Part shown: positions 45,911 through 56,164 of the stretch, in pieces
How positions within the stretch are numbered: the stretch's first letter is position 1
Layout of the letters: every line of letters begins with the position of its first letter
NCBI RefSeq assembly: GCF_030035675.1
Contig: NC_084487.1
Location: forward strand, 68,471,486-68,535,485
DNA from: Rhineura floridana
Lineage: Eukaryota; Chordata; Lepidosauria; Squamata; Rhineuridae
Direction: 5' to 3'
Length of the DNA: 64,000 bases
Translations under genes and position numbers: made by a program
Notes under the pieces: generated by a model
Seen by the model: the letters and a program-made list of their open reading frames with translations, nothing else
Databases searched by the model: none
What the model was told of the DNA's origin: nothing

Positions 45911-47598
45911 ACCTTACTCTTTCCTTTTCCCTTGTGTGTCCACCTTTGGTGACAATAGATCCTGGTTTGGAGAGAGCCCTTAAAACTACCGTTGCTTGGT
46001 TCAGACAACACAGGAAACTGTTGTTTAAGAAACCAGTATACTGTCATTAGAGTTGTGCGTGTGAGGGAAGGTGTGAAAGGGAAGGACAAGGAGTAACTAG
46101 ACCAACACACAGTTTGTTCCTGAACTGATAAACAATGGTTTATTGGACTGAGATCCCTACATCACAACCGAGCCTCAATCTGCAGTGCTATGTGCACTTT
46201 CACTTGGGAAGTAAATTACTTCTGAGTAACTATACATAGGATTAGACTATTGGCTGTATACGATTTTATTGATCTGCTTTTGTCCTGGCATTACTTAAAG
46301 ACACTAAAACAAATAGCCTTTTGATTTATTTTTTTGAGGGGGATGTAGAAGTTTATGTGTGTTAGCAGCAGTAGTAGAAGAAATGTTTCCTGAAGTGATG
46401 TATGTTTTTTCATGCTTCCTTGAACTCAAAATTTTAAAAAAATCTACAATGCCATTTTTGAGGTGTTGATAACAACAACATTATTTTGGTTTCTTTTATA
46501 GAGGAGAGATGAAATTATAAGCTTTTCCCAGCATTGGTCACTGTCAATGGTTCTTTCACAATGGCAGTTTTTTTCATTATGTAGCACATTAAATACGTTG
46601 GATAGTACTATTTATATCTAATACAGAATTTAGTGAATGTCACAGCTTCTGTGCTTTGTTTACAAAATGGCTGTAGATCATGTAGCTCAGTTGTTGAGGT
46701 TGGCATACAGAATTTTTGGAATTTCATTAGCACTGGAATTTCTCAAACAGAAGTGATTTATTTGAAATTTGGTTACAGCAGGCATGGGTCATCTTTTTCA
46801 GCCTGAGGGCCACATGCATATAAACTGTCTGGGGGCCCATGCCAGTTGTGTGTGGGGCAGTACTCTCATATATACATACGTATGCATTCATACACATAAC
46901 ACCCCCTCACTTGCCCGCCCACCCCGTCTATTGGGCTTTGGCTTTTTTCAAACATAATTACTGGAGGTAATTACTGGAAGGGTATTCTATCTTCATGGAG
47001 ACTGCAGCTGGGGAGGGAAGGGTTACCCTTTCCTTCCTCAGCTGCGACCACCTCTCTCTCCCATTGTACAAATTAGACTTGAAAACTGTCTTCCCTTGGC
47101 TTCTGCCCCTGCTTCTCTTCCAGTTTTTGCTGCCATTGATTTCTTTTGGTGGGGATGTCCTCTTATGATTTACTAAAAGTTAGTAACATCAACTGCTAGG
47201 AATTCTGAAATTTAATATAGTTTGTTTATTACATCATCAGCTCATATTCCTCTTTTTTAAAACATTTATTTTCTGCTTATTGATCTAAAATCAAATAATA
47301 TTCTCAGTTTGTTACAAAGCCTGTTATTGAACAGTGAACTGTATTCTGTGAGTTCTCATGAAGATTCTTTTTTGGGATACAAAATTTGTCAATCTCATCT
47401 GCTTTTTCTTTTGCAGCCAAGGCAGCAGTACATTTTCTGTAAATGCTGCTTATTTACATGTTTAGAAATAAATTGTATTGGTGTTGAATGATTTGTCTTG
47501 CTGTGCTGGTTTTCATAGGTAATTAGTTCCGTTACAATTTATTGCCTATATCCAATAACTCACAATTAATTTTTAGGTGTGGTTTTTTTTCTTGGTAG
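45911..47598. other. mostly unassigned intronic stretch
   Basis: Contains the short repeat copy at 46,180-46,256 and, at 46,780-46,840, GCAGGCATGGGTCATC ... GAGGGCCACATGC, which looks like one end of an old hAT element. No gene was recognised. Confidence 0.4.
46180..46256 (-). repeat. short interspersed repeat (TTTACTTGGAAATAAGCCCC type)
   Basis: CACTTTCACTTGGGAAGTAA, then TACTTCTGAGTAAC and TACATAGGATTAGAC. Same family as 29,195-29,290. Confidence 0.7.
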
Positions 47599-47687
47599 AT
47601 TCCAGAATGGAAGAACTCTAAGTGAAAGACAAGCTCTGTTTCAGTATGGAGATAACTTCCTTTGAAGGGGAGCCTGATCAAGCTTTG
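47599..47687 (+). other. candidate alternative exon with in-frame ATG
   Basis: An 89-bp segment between a strong acceptor-like tract (TTTTTTTTCTTGGTAG) and a strong donor TTG|GTGAGT. An ATG at 47,646 opens MEITSFEGEPDQAL and reaches the donor in phase 0, the same phase in which ZDHHC17 exon 1 ends. Spliced directly to exon 1 it would introduce an early stop (IPEWKNSK then TGA), so if used it would be a non-coding cassette or an alternative first exon. No protein similarity was recognised. This is inference from splice signals only. Confidence 0.3.
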
Positions 47688-48654
47688 GTGAGTAATTTTT
47701 GTACATAATGACTGGCAATGGTTAAAACCTAAACAAAGGGAATTTCCTCAAACATTCATGTAGCCAATCCTACACAGGTCTACTCTGAAATAAAATATAT
47801 TGAGGTCAGTGGGATTTAATTCCAGGTAAGTGGGAATAGGATTGCAGCTGAGGGATTTTTATGCCCTTTCCTTTTTGCAATAAACATCAACAATCTATCC
47901 TACTGGAACAGTGTGGGAAGGAATGCTAGAGGGAAGGAAAAGATTGAGCACAGATCCAAATCACCAGAAGTCCCCCCATCAAAAGGGCTTAAATTTGCAC
48001 ATAATGTAAGCCACAAAAGAGGAGGCATTTTAGTAAAAAGTGTAGACTGGATTATTATTTTTTTCTTGTTAAAGAAGATGATAGTGACCTGAATATCATT
48101 TCAAGAGGCAATTGGTAAATAGGAGGAACTGGGCCAACTCTGTTTCAGTCTTTTCAAATAAGAGATGTTGTATGAGCTTTTTTTTTTTTTGGTAAATATA
48201 CATTTATATGTGAAGAAGCAGGGTCTGAATATCTATTTACATCTCCTAAATTGAAAAACCTAGTGGGGGGGAATATATTCATAGTTAAAATTAGATTTGA
48301 TGGAACCTAGATATAGCAAAATTGCAAGAGACATGGGGACTAATGTTTAATTCCTGAAAAGAATGATCCTGGATATTAAACAATGTTGCAAAAAATAAAA
48401 TAAATTATTACTATTAACTTTTTATAAAATTACATTCTACTAGTATTTACTATCTAAACTGAAGCACACATGCAGCCTCTCCCAGGATAATTGTCAGCAT
48501 TATCAGTCTTCTCATACTGACAAGTTTTGTATTATCTGGTTATCTAATATGAAGATTTCTGGAAAGAGATACTTTGATGTGCTTAAGAATGACAGAATAT
48601 ATTGTCTAACAAATAGTTTTGTATCATAGTTCTGTATAAATCATAACCAGGGCC
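47688..48654. other. unassigned stretch with one short repeat
   Basis: Only the short interspersed repeat at 47,750-47,850 is recognised here. The remainder is AT-rich. Confidence 0.4.
47750..47850 (+). repeat. short interspersed repeat (TTTACTTGGAAATAAGCCCC type)
   Basis: Reads CAATCCTACACAGGTCTACT, GTCAGTGGGATTTAATTCCA and GGAATAGGATTGCAGC. Opposite strand to the copies at 29.2 and 46.2 kb. Confidence 0.7.
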
Positions 48655-49096
48655 CTTGACCCTGGTTAAGAATCTTCAGCTGGTGCAAAATGCTGTGGCC
48701 AGACTGCTGATGGGGGCACATGGCTGCCAACATGTGACGCCACTCTTAAAACATCTGTAGTGGCTGCCCGTTCACTACCAAGCAAGGGTATTGCATTAAT
48801 TTACAAAGCCCTGAACAACTAGGTCCAGGGTATCTTAGGGACCACTTGAAACCTTGTATCCCAGCTCAGTCATTGAGACCCTGTGCAGGAGTGGCTTTGG
48901 TCATCCCCCGAACTGGCAAGGCTCATTTAACATCAATATGAAAATGAGCCTTCTGTGTCATCGGCCCATTTCTCTGGAATGCTCTGCCAACAAAGATTCA
49001 GCAGATGCCTTCTGTTTTACCTTTTAAATGTCTGCTGAAAACCTTTTTGTTTCATCAGGCTTATGCAGGCAATTAAGAAAATGTCTTTTTGCATTA
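48655..49096 (+). mobile_element. degraded L2/CR1-group LINE, first half
   Basis: The plus strand preserves traces of the C-terminal reverse transcriptase region: LQLVQNAVARLLMG-like (48,675-48,720), a VTPLLKHL-WLPVHY-like block and an ISLECSANKDSADAFC-like block near 48,970. Many frameshifts. The 3' UTR resumes at 49,611 after the insertion. Confidence 0.72.
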
Positions 49097-49610
49097 TTAT
49101 TATTATTATTATTACATTTTATTTATACCCCGCCTTTTGGCCAAAGGTCTTCAAGGTGGCTTACAAGGAAAAATAAACATAGGTATAAAAATACAATAAA
49201 ATACAATAAAAATACAATAATAGCAATACAATTCACAGAAATTAAATTAAATAACAAATAACGTTATCATTATCGGCATCGCCAAAAAAAGAGGTGGTGT
49301 TAGTGGGGGCAGCAGCTCCCGAGAGGCAGAAGGGCGACAGGCATTTGTTACAGCGAAGCTGTTTGCTGTTTCAATGTTGTCTTCCTCTCCATGTCCTTGA
49401 GCTCACTCAGCTGCTGCTCTCCAGGCTTCTGTTGATGCTGGTGGTCTATGTCGGGGGGTGACTGCGGGAGCTTGGGCTCAAAGACCTGGGCCTTGCCTGG
49501 AGCAAGAGAAAGAGAAGGACGTGGCGGTGGCGGCTGTTGTTGAGCAGGAGACACCAGGCTGTTGTTGAGGAGGAGGCCCCCGCACCAGTAGGCCCCGTGC
49601 AGGAGGCCTC
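49097..49610 (-). mobile_element. retroelement insertion with L2-type tail and unknown 5' part
   Basis: Inserted into the LINE at 48.7-49.7 kb. The left part (49,097-49,260) is an (ATT)n tail and a minus-strand LINE 3' end (CCCGCCTTTTGGCCAAAGG, GTGGCTTACAAGG). The right part (49,270-49,610) is GC-rich, with a minus-strand frame of 68 codons (QQQPPPPRPSLSLAPGK; LSELKDMERKTTLKQQ) that I do not recognise. It could be a rare LINE 5' part, a composite SINE or a transduced host fragment. Confidence 0.5.
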
Positions 49611-49725
49611 TGTTTTTACGATATTTTTAATGGTTTTTACTGTACAGGTTTTTTAAAACTTGCTTTGATGTATTTAAATGACATAGCAGTATACAAATAT
49701 ATTTATAAATAAATAAAAGTCCTGT
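49611..49725 (+). mobile_element. degraded L2/CR1-group LINE, 3' end after insertion
   Basis: Continues with TTTTTAATGGTTTTTACTG, TTTGATGTATTTAAATGACA and TATTTATAAATAAATAAA, a standard 3' tail of this group in the same orientation as 48,655-49,096. Confidence 0.65.
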
Positions 49726-51770
49726 AGGAGTACTACTTTTTTGTGTAGTACTTACATGACTTGGCAGCTTTTTTATAAGAAGCTATAGTGCAGGGGTTGA
49801 GTAATTGTAAGGTCAGTACCCTGCCTTAGATTAACATTTCCCACCCAGTGATGTGGAGAAAGCTTGCATACCACAAATACGGAGCCAGAGTCCTGCATCA
49901 CTCATTTGTCACTGTCTTTTGAACAGTCTTGAAATGTAGCTGCCTATTGCTGCTCTAGAGTCTCCTTGAAGACTCCTGCTTGTACTGCAGCATTTTGATC
50001 TCTGTTATCTCCTAAAAAAGAGCAATTGGCCTTGAGCCTAAGATTTTTTTCCTAGCCAAATGAACATTTGAATAAGGGTGGTTGTGGAGCAGAGAACTTT
50101 ACAGTGGTTCACAACTAGAATACCTACATTTTAAAAAACTTCGTAACAAATTGAATATAAATTGTACTATTATAGACTCTTATCCTGATTCAGCAATAGC
50201 AATTTCATGTGGCAACATGGCTGTATGCTACAGATTTGCTGCTGTGAAGATGATGAAATGCTGACATCCACTGATGCACAAGTACCCTATTAAGATTCAT
50301 GATATAATTGCCTGTCCTGGATAGTTACAGGCACAATTGTTTGTTCTTTTATATCTTTTATATATTTGCAAGTCTTCTTGAGCTGGCTAACAATGTAAGA
50401 ACCATAACTAACAAATATTTTAGAGATTAAAACAAGTAATGAATTCAGCACTAGTGGCAGAGTTGAACCTTATTAAAAGCGAAAGGAAAAAGCAGTATAT
50501 TCTAATTTTGTTTAATCATTGTTACCTGTTGCCTTCCACCTCTGAAGACAGTTCTAAATAGTCAGGTTCATGTGGGAACAGGTAGTGTGTCAAATGCTTT
50601 TGTCCCAAACCATTTTAGCCCCGATAATTTCAACTGAGCTAGGAAATAAATTTGTTAGCCAATATAGTTCTTTTTGTACTGACAAAATGTTTTCTGTTAT
50701 TAGCAGGCAGCCTAGCTGCTATATTTGCACTGGTTACTTTTGCAGTGTGCACATAGCCTTCTGCTGTGGTTGTGGATTGCTTGATCAGGATATCCAAATG
50801 TGCAACTCTTAAGTGTGGTGATATACTATACAGTATGAAAAATTAGTTCTATCAAGTGGAAGACTATTGTACATCACATGATTTTTGGACAGAACAGCTT
50901 TTGATCATCTGTGCAAAACTGCTTTCCCCAAACCCCTTCAAATTTTGAAAGTGGACCTTGTCAGAGTAAAATTTGACTCACTTGCTGATTTTTCAGGGCA
51001 CAGTAGCCACATATGGACATCACAGTAACCATAGCTTAGTGTGACATGAACAAACCAAGGCAGGCTTCAGCTTTCCATGCTCTCCCCATGGGGCCATGGG
51101 GAATTCAGAATTCAGAATCTTTCACTTCCATTTTTGCTTAATCACATTCAGTTTTGTCTGAACCAGTCACTATTAATTATACTTTATTTGAAAAAGCCAA
51201 TTTAAAATGGTGGTCGACTTTTTTGAAACAAAACACAGCTAAACATTCGGCACAGTTTGTTGGTTCTGACAAAACAAGCTGTGTGCAGTTAAGCAAAAAC
51301 CTTACCATGGCTAAGCATGATGTCCAAATGTTGCCTTTGTGTGACCATAGTATATACTAAGCATAAAATATTTCTCTTTCTTGTGTTTGTATTGTTTTAG
51401 TTAAACTTGCTTATTTGAATCTAGTATATGTTTCTGTATTAATACTGCCAAACTTCTGTGCACAGCTGAACAATGTGTTAAAACTGCTGATTTTAGATGT
51501 GTCATCTTGGCTTGGAAGCAATGAGCTGTAATAGTAAAATTATAATAATTCTTATTCCTGATGGGTTTTGATCGCAAACCATTCACTGAGTGCTACTATT
51601 TGGACCTTTTGGCTGTCTGATACAGTTGTAAATCTAATTTGAAACCTTGATACAACAAATTCCTCTATGTAGGTTTACTCAGGATAACCCACAAATAATA
51701 TATACTTACTTGGGCACTTTGCTGGTTTTTTTCCTTTTTCACGTTTAAAAAAGACCTTCTGATGTGATTT
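49726..51770. other. unassigned intronic stretch
   Basis: No exon recognised. 51,020-51,345 contains ACCATAGCTTAGTGTGACAT and ACCATGGCTAAGCATGATGT, resembling a diffuse interspersed repeat seen faintly at 13.8 kb and 56.9-57.1 kb, but boundaries could not be set. Confidence 0.4.
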
Positions 51771-51828
51771 AAACCAGCAGTTGCCAGCCTGGTGCCCTCC
51801 AGATCTGTTGGACTACAACTCCCATAAG

Positions 51829-52267
51829 CAGGGCCGGCTCCAGGCATGCGGGGGCCCTTGGGCATCACCCTTGCCCCCCCGGTGGGTGGGTGGGTGTGCG
51901 CCCGCGTACATGCGCCCGCGCCCCCTCACGGCCCCCCTACCTATCTAGTCTTTACCATTGCCCTTAATGAAGATAGTGACTGTGGTTTCCCTAAGGGGAA
52001 TGAAGCCTCCGCCGCCATCTTTGTTGATGGCACACGTGCGTGCTACATGCACACATCTCTGCCATCAACTAAGATGGCGGCAGCGGCTTCAGTACCTTAT
52101 GGAAGCTGCGTCTGCCATCTTCATTAAGGGCAATGCTAAAAAGCCGGCTGACAGGTAAGTGGGGGGGTGGGGATCGTGGAAGGGGAGCGGAGGGCCCCTC
52201 AGGTGCTCCTGTAGCTCTAGGGCCCTCGGGCCAGTGCCCAAGCTGGCTGCCCTTTAGAACCGGCCTG
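51829..52267. mobile_element. hAT-type element with internal palindrome (CAGGGCCGGCTCC ends)
   Basis: 439 bp, starting CAGGGCCGGCTCCAGGCATG and ending TAGAACCGGCCTG. An 8-bp target duplication CCCATAAG/CCCCTAAG lies at 51,821-51,828 and 52,268-52,275. The ends, CpG-rich body and duplication size fit hAT. The centre (51,955-52,135) is a separate long inverted repeat, listed next. Confidence 0.9.
51955..52135. repeat. large imperfect palindrome inside the hAT element
   Basis: The left arm ATTGCCCTTAATGAAGATAG, CCGCCGCCATCTTTGTTGA and TGGCACACG is mirrored by the right arm TGCCATCAACTAAGATGGCG and CCATCTTCATTAAGGGCAAT. Arms of about 80-90 bp flank a short loop near 52,040. AAGATGGCGGC is a YY1-type motif; whether it is bound is unknown. 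Confidence 0.88.
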
Positions 52268-52345
52268 CCCCTAAGCATGGCTGTGCTTGGGTGGGGCTGA
52301 TGGAACTGAAGTCCAAAACTTCTGAAGGGCACCAGATTGCTGATA

Positions 52346-53968
52346 GCTGGTTTAAATTGATCCAGTAGCAAACTGTTGTTGGACTTTGTAGGAAATAACA
52401 AATAATAGGGTTATACAAGAAGTTGATAATCTAGTAGCTGTAACAGGAAATTGTAGTGGCAGATAAACAGATGTGAAAGCAATTGCCTTCCATCACGTAG
52501 TAGTTTGCAAACTTTTGGGATATTGGTTAATAGAAAAACCATAGAAGAGTTCAGCGTTCGGTTCAATTGTCATTCTGAAAATTGGGCTGCTTTGCTTGAG
52601 CTATATGAAAAGTAAGATTGAGATAGCACAACCAAATTGGAATATACTTCTAGATTTTTTCAGAACCTACGCTATTCTTGTGATTGAAATGTGTTTTAAT
52701 TATTTTTAATACTGTATTTTAGATTTTGTAACCTTCTCTGGGAAAGGCAGACAATAAATATAATTAAATAATAATATATTTAAAGCTTCAGTTCAATTTA
52801 ATGATATTGTGGAAGGACAAAAAAAATCAAAGGCAAATATCTTTGGCTAGGGGAATTATTTCTTCTTTTCTTCACAAATAGATATGGTTGTATTCCTGGC
52901 TCACTTGTAATCAATCTGAGATTTAGACAAATGTAACAAGTGAAAGAAATAGCTAAGTCTCCAGTTAGACATGACAGAAGATAACTGTTGAAACCCAGTT
53001 CTGGAAGAAGGCATTTTGTTCTACATAATTTGTATTATTTAACTAGTAAACTGATAAATTGTAAAAGTTTGAAAAACTAAATGCTTGCTTATATTCTGCA
53101 TTAATATGAAATGAGACATTTACATTGTCAACATCAAATAGTAGGCTAGGTTTCTTTTTTTTTTTTTTCAGGCAGTCCAATATACATAGACTTCTGTGTT
53201 AGCCTGTTGCTTAGGAGCTCATTGAAAATGATTAGCTATGCAATGCTGAAATATTTACATACTGGACATTATAATAATCTTGAGTGATCAGCTTTTATCT
53301 GCTTTACTCAGCTTTCCTCTTTCAGTGCTTCTGTTGCTGGCATTTGTTCAATTGTACAGGCTTGTGGAGGTCTTAGTGCCTAGACTATTCTCTGTTCTAT
53401 TTCATCATGTAAGTACTGATAATAGTATAGTGGCTGCATTGAAAAACTCATCTGAGTCATTTATGCTTAAGATGCTATTTCTGTCTTCTCCTTTTTCCTT
53501 CAGACCATTGCATGAGAGATGACATGTAGTTATAATGATGAGCTTGGAAAGGCTTCATTTAGTCAGTGATCGTGTTGGTTGATTTGTGACAATCTATTGT
53601 TTCATGCCATTTTGAGTTGCCATTTTTTAAAAAAAGCTGTAAAATCTTTAAAAAGGCCATTAAAATGTGTAATGTTACTCTCAAATATGTTATGCAAACT
53701 TCAAACAGTGCCTCCCTAGCTTTACTAGTGTCTAAAATTTCAAGATTGTGGAAGATACATCTGGTTAAGCTATAGCCAACACAAGGCAAAAGTTCTCTTG
53801 TAACCAGTTGATTTTCAGCCTCTTTACCTGCCTTTAACCTGTCTGCAACATGGGCAACATGGATGATTTTTATTTTTATTTTTGACTGTGTACAGATCTT
53901 CTCCTTTTCTCAGCAAAAGGTATTGATGTTGCTGCTGTTACCCACTTCAAATTGTGAGTGATCAAGCT
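52346..53968. other. mostly unassigned intronic stretch
   Basis: 52,620-52,780 ends in GTAACCTTCTCTGGGAAAGG and CAGACAATAAATATAATTAA, the decayed 3' tail of an L2/CR1-type LINE. The remainder is AT-rich, with one weak exon-like segment listed separately. Confidence 0.4.
53326..53408 (+). other. weak candidate exon
   Basis: An 83-bp segment after CTTTCCTCTTTCAG and before the donor CAT|GTAAGT. One frame reads LLLLAFVQLYRLVEVLVPRL, hydrophobic and stop-free. No homology was recognised. Splice-like signals of this quality arise by chance in introns, so this is weaker than the 55.9-kb candidate. Confidence 0.15.
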
Positions 53969-54230
53969 GTGGAACATGGGAAGCTGCCTTATACAGAATC
54001 AGGTTGGGACCCATCTAGCTCAGGGTAGCCAGTGGTGGTATTCTCCAGATATTGTTGGACTTCAGCTTGCACCATACCTGACCAACAGCTGGTTGGCTAC
54101 CGCAATCTAGTTCACTATTGTCTGTGCTGATTGACAGTAGCTGTCCAGGGTTCCCTATCTGGAGGAGTTGGGGATTGATCCTGGAACCAAAGCACATGGT
54201 CTACCACTGAGCAGTGGCCCTTCCCCTAAA
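53969..54230 (-). mobile_element. tRNA-derived SINE, interrupted
   Basis: The minus strand begins GGGGAAGGGCCACTGCTCAG, with A-box-like GCTCAGTGGTAGACCATG and B-box-like GGATCAATCCC. The body CCAGATAGGGAACCCTGGAC and tail ending CTGTATAAGGCAGCTTCCC follow. It differs from the Sauria-type SINE at 14.4 kb in lacking a Bov-B tail. A foldback element is inserted at 54,023-54,106. It is not a functional tRNA gene. Confidence 0.82.
54023..54106. repeat. foldback miniature element inside the SINE
   Basis: GGGTAGCCAGTGGTGGTATT ... CTGGTTGGCTACC forms a hairpin like the one at 27.9 kb. Flanking CTAGCTCA/CTAGTTCA (54,015-54,022 and 54,107-54,114) is a 7-of-8 target duplication that restores the SINE sequence when the insert is removed. 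Confidence 0.82.
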
Positions 54231-55159
54231 ATTTCATTTAAATTGTCACATTTTAATTTCCTTCACTAAAGATAACAGACAGGAAGTATTTTGACTATTT
54301 ACTAGATTTGAGGTAAGGTTTTGGTTAATACTGTAGCTTGAGCACAATAACTTTTTCATAGGCATGTTAAATACTATACGTTAGCATAAATGTCATAGTG
54401 ATACGTCTTTATGCATTCATTGCTTCATAGAACATGTAAGTATTCAGCCATGTAACTATTTAGACAATGACCTATTAAGACAGGTACAAGGCAAGTGTAG
54501 ACTAAAGTAGCAGATTTTTTACTTTTGACAAAAGAACACCCCAAAAGAAAGGTAGTATTTAAAAATCACACATTTCTGATTGCAACATTTTTTTTCTGTC
54601 ATCACTGAAGCACTGGATAATGATGAACTGCTAGTGACAGGTGTATTTTGCCTTTCCATCTCTACAAGGGCCAAAAGAGATGTGTAATGGTCTGTGCATA
54701 TTTTAAAATTAACCACAGAAGAGAGACTACTTCCCCTTCCTCTAGACATTTCTGTTCAGAATCCCTCATAAGAGTAAAAAAACAGGCTTTCATCTCTTCT
54801 TACCCTTACCCTCCAGCAATTGGTGTAAACGCCCCCATGCGGTACATTTGAGTAAGAGGGTGGGGAGGCTAAACTAGAAAAAGCTGATCAGCTTTTCCTG
54901 TGTTTATACTGAGAGCCTCACTGTATAGTTCAAGAAAGGGAGTTGTTAACCTTGCAGAATATTCCCCAATCCTTATTCTCACCTGCTTCTCCAAGCATAC
55001 TTAGGGACTTGAGCAGGCTATTTTCTTTCCCCCTTGCTCCCTCTTTTTGGCTGACCTTGTTTTGCTTCCAAGCCAATTGACATTCAACTATCTCAGTTTG
55101 CTATTGAAAGAAATTATTATACCTAGTTAAAAATCCAGTTTTTCAATATATCTTACAAT
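54231..55159. other. unassigned intronic stretch
   Basis: No gene or repeat recognised. Confidence 0.4.
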
Positions 55160-55167
55160 ATTGTATA

Positions 55168-55564
55168 CAGTAGTGTAGTGGCAAATTCAGAAGTGCAAGG
55201 TCTCTTCATGATAGTCATTCTGTGCCCCCTCACTCGCTTGTTTGCTGCCTGTCCTCATCACCACACTCCTCGGTCCTTCCCATGCATGCCTTTTTTCACA
55301 CCAATAGCTGTTCCTAGGAGCCAGTCAGCATGAAAGGGAAGTGTGTTAGCTGCTGAGAAGAGTCTACTTTGTGGCTGACTCACCTCTTTTAACTGATTGA
55401 CTTTTCCTGCTGATTGGAGCCAAAGAAGTATGATAGAAGACTCTTCTCAGTGGTTAACACACTTTCATGCTGATTGGCTTGTAGGACTTTGGAGTCATTG
55501 GACCCTGCTCCCAAGAAAGTGAGGGGTCTAGGACCCCCTGAGGCCCTGGACGACTACACCCCTG
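55168..55564 (+). mobile_element. hAT-type miniature element, copy 2 (CAGNGGTGTAG ends)
   Basis: 397 bp, left end CAGTAGTGTAGTGGC, right end CGACTACACCCCTG, with flanking ATTGTATA/ATCATATA (55,160-55,167 and 55,565-55,572; 6 of 8). It is homologous along its length to the inverted copy at 1,232-1,627. No transposase is encoded. Confidence 0.8.
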
Positions 55565-55937
55565 ATCATATACATCTCTTGAATTGCTTCCATTTTTTAG
55601 AGTAAGATTCCATTCTTTCCTCACTGAATTTGATGCAGTATTATACAGCAACATTTAATGAGCTATTGAAGGTAACGGCTTGATTTCCAATTCTGCTGCT
55701 ACTTGCTATAATTAATATACTGGAAAAAAAGTTTAAATTCATCTCTTGTTCATTTTCAAGTTTCTGATTTGAGTTCTAGCAGACAATTGGAGTTGGCATA
55801 TTATGTGATAGATAAATGAAAAATAATTTTGAAAAGTATTTGTACTTCTGGAGGAATTTGCCATTCATTAACTGTAGCAAAACTAACAATGGCCTTTGCT
55901 AAGCATACTTGCTTCATTTTTTTCTGTTTTGGAGCAG

Positions 55938-56164
55938 TGGTGTTCTTCAGAAAATTCTGTCATCAGGACTGATGTGCATGTTGTTGTTTTTATTTCAAAT
56001 TAACACGCTGTTTCCCTTGTTCTTTCCTTGTGTTGTGGCTGCCTCCTATGCTGTGCTCTCCCTCTCCATTTTTGGCCTTACTGCCTTTGTTTGCTGTTCT
56101 GCGTACTCAATTGCACGCCACCTCAAGCATCATGATGAAATCAAAGACTGCCAGGGACCCTCAA
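55938..56164 (+). other. candidate coding exon, hydrophobic, unidentified
   Basis: A 227-bp segment between a pyrimidine-rich acceptor (TTTTTTTCTGTTTTGGAGCAG) and a strong donor (TCAA|GTAAGT). One plus-strand frame is open throughout, giving GVLQKILSSGLMCMLLFLFQ, then INTLFPLFFPCVVAASYAVL, SLSIFGLTAFVCCSAYSIAR and HLKHHDEIKDCQGPS. It looks like two transmembrane helices followed by a charged cytoplasmic-type tail. Codon use is GC-richer at third positions than the surrounding intron. I do not recognise the protein. It could be an exon of a gene nested in ZDHHC17 intron 1, a decayed exon or chance. Confidence 0.35.

Larger units (their letters stand above)
51771..52345. repeat. foldback miniature element (interrupted)
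   Basis: The outer arms AAACCAGCAGTTGCCAGCC plus TGGTGCCCTCCAGAT (left) and the inverted set ending TGCTGATAGCTGGTTT (right) pair with each other. The left arm also contains GTTGGACTACAACTCCCAT, the hairpin sequence seen at 27.9 kb. The hAT element at 51,829-52,267 is inserted near its centre. Confidence 0.8.
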
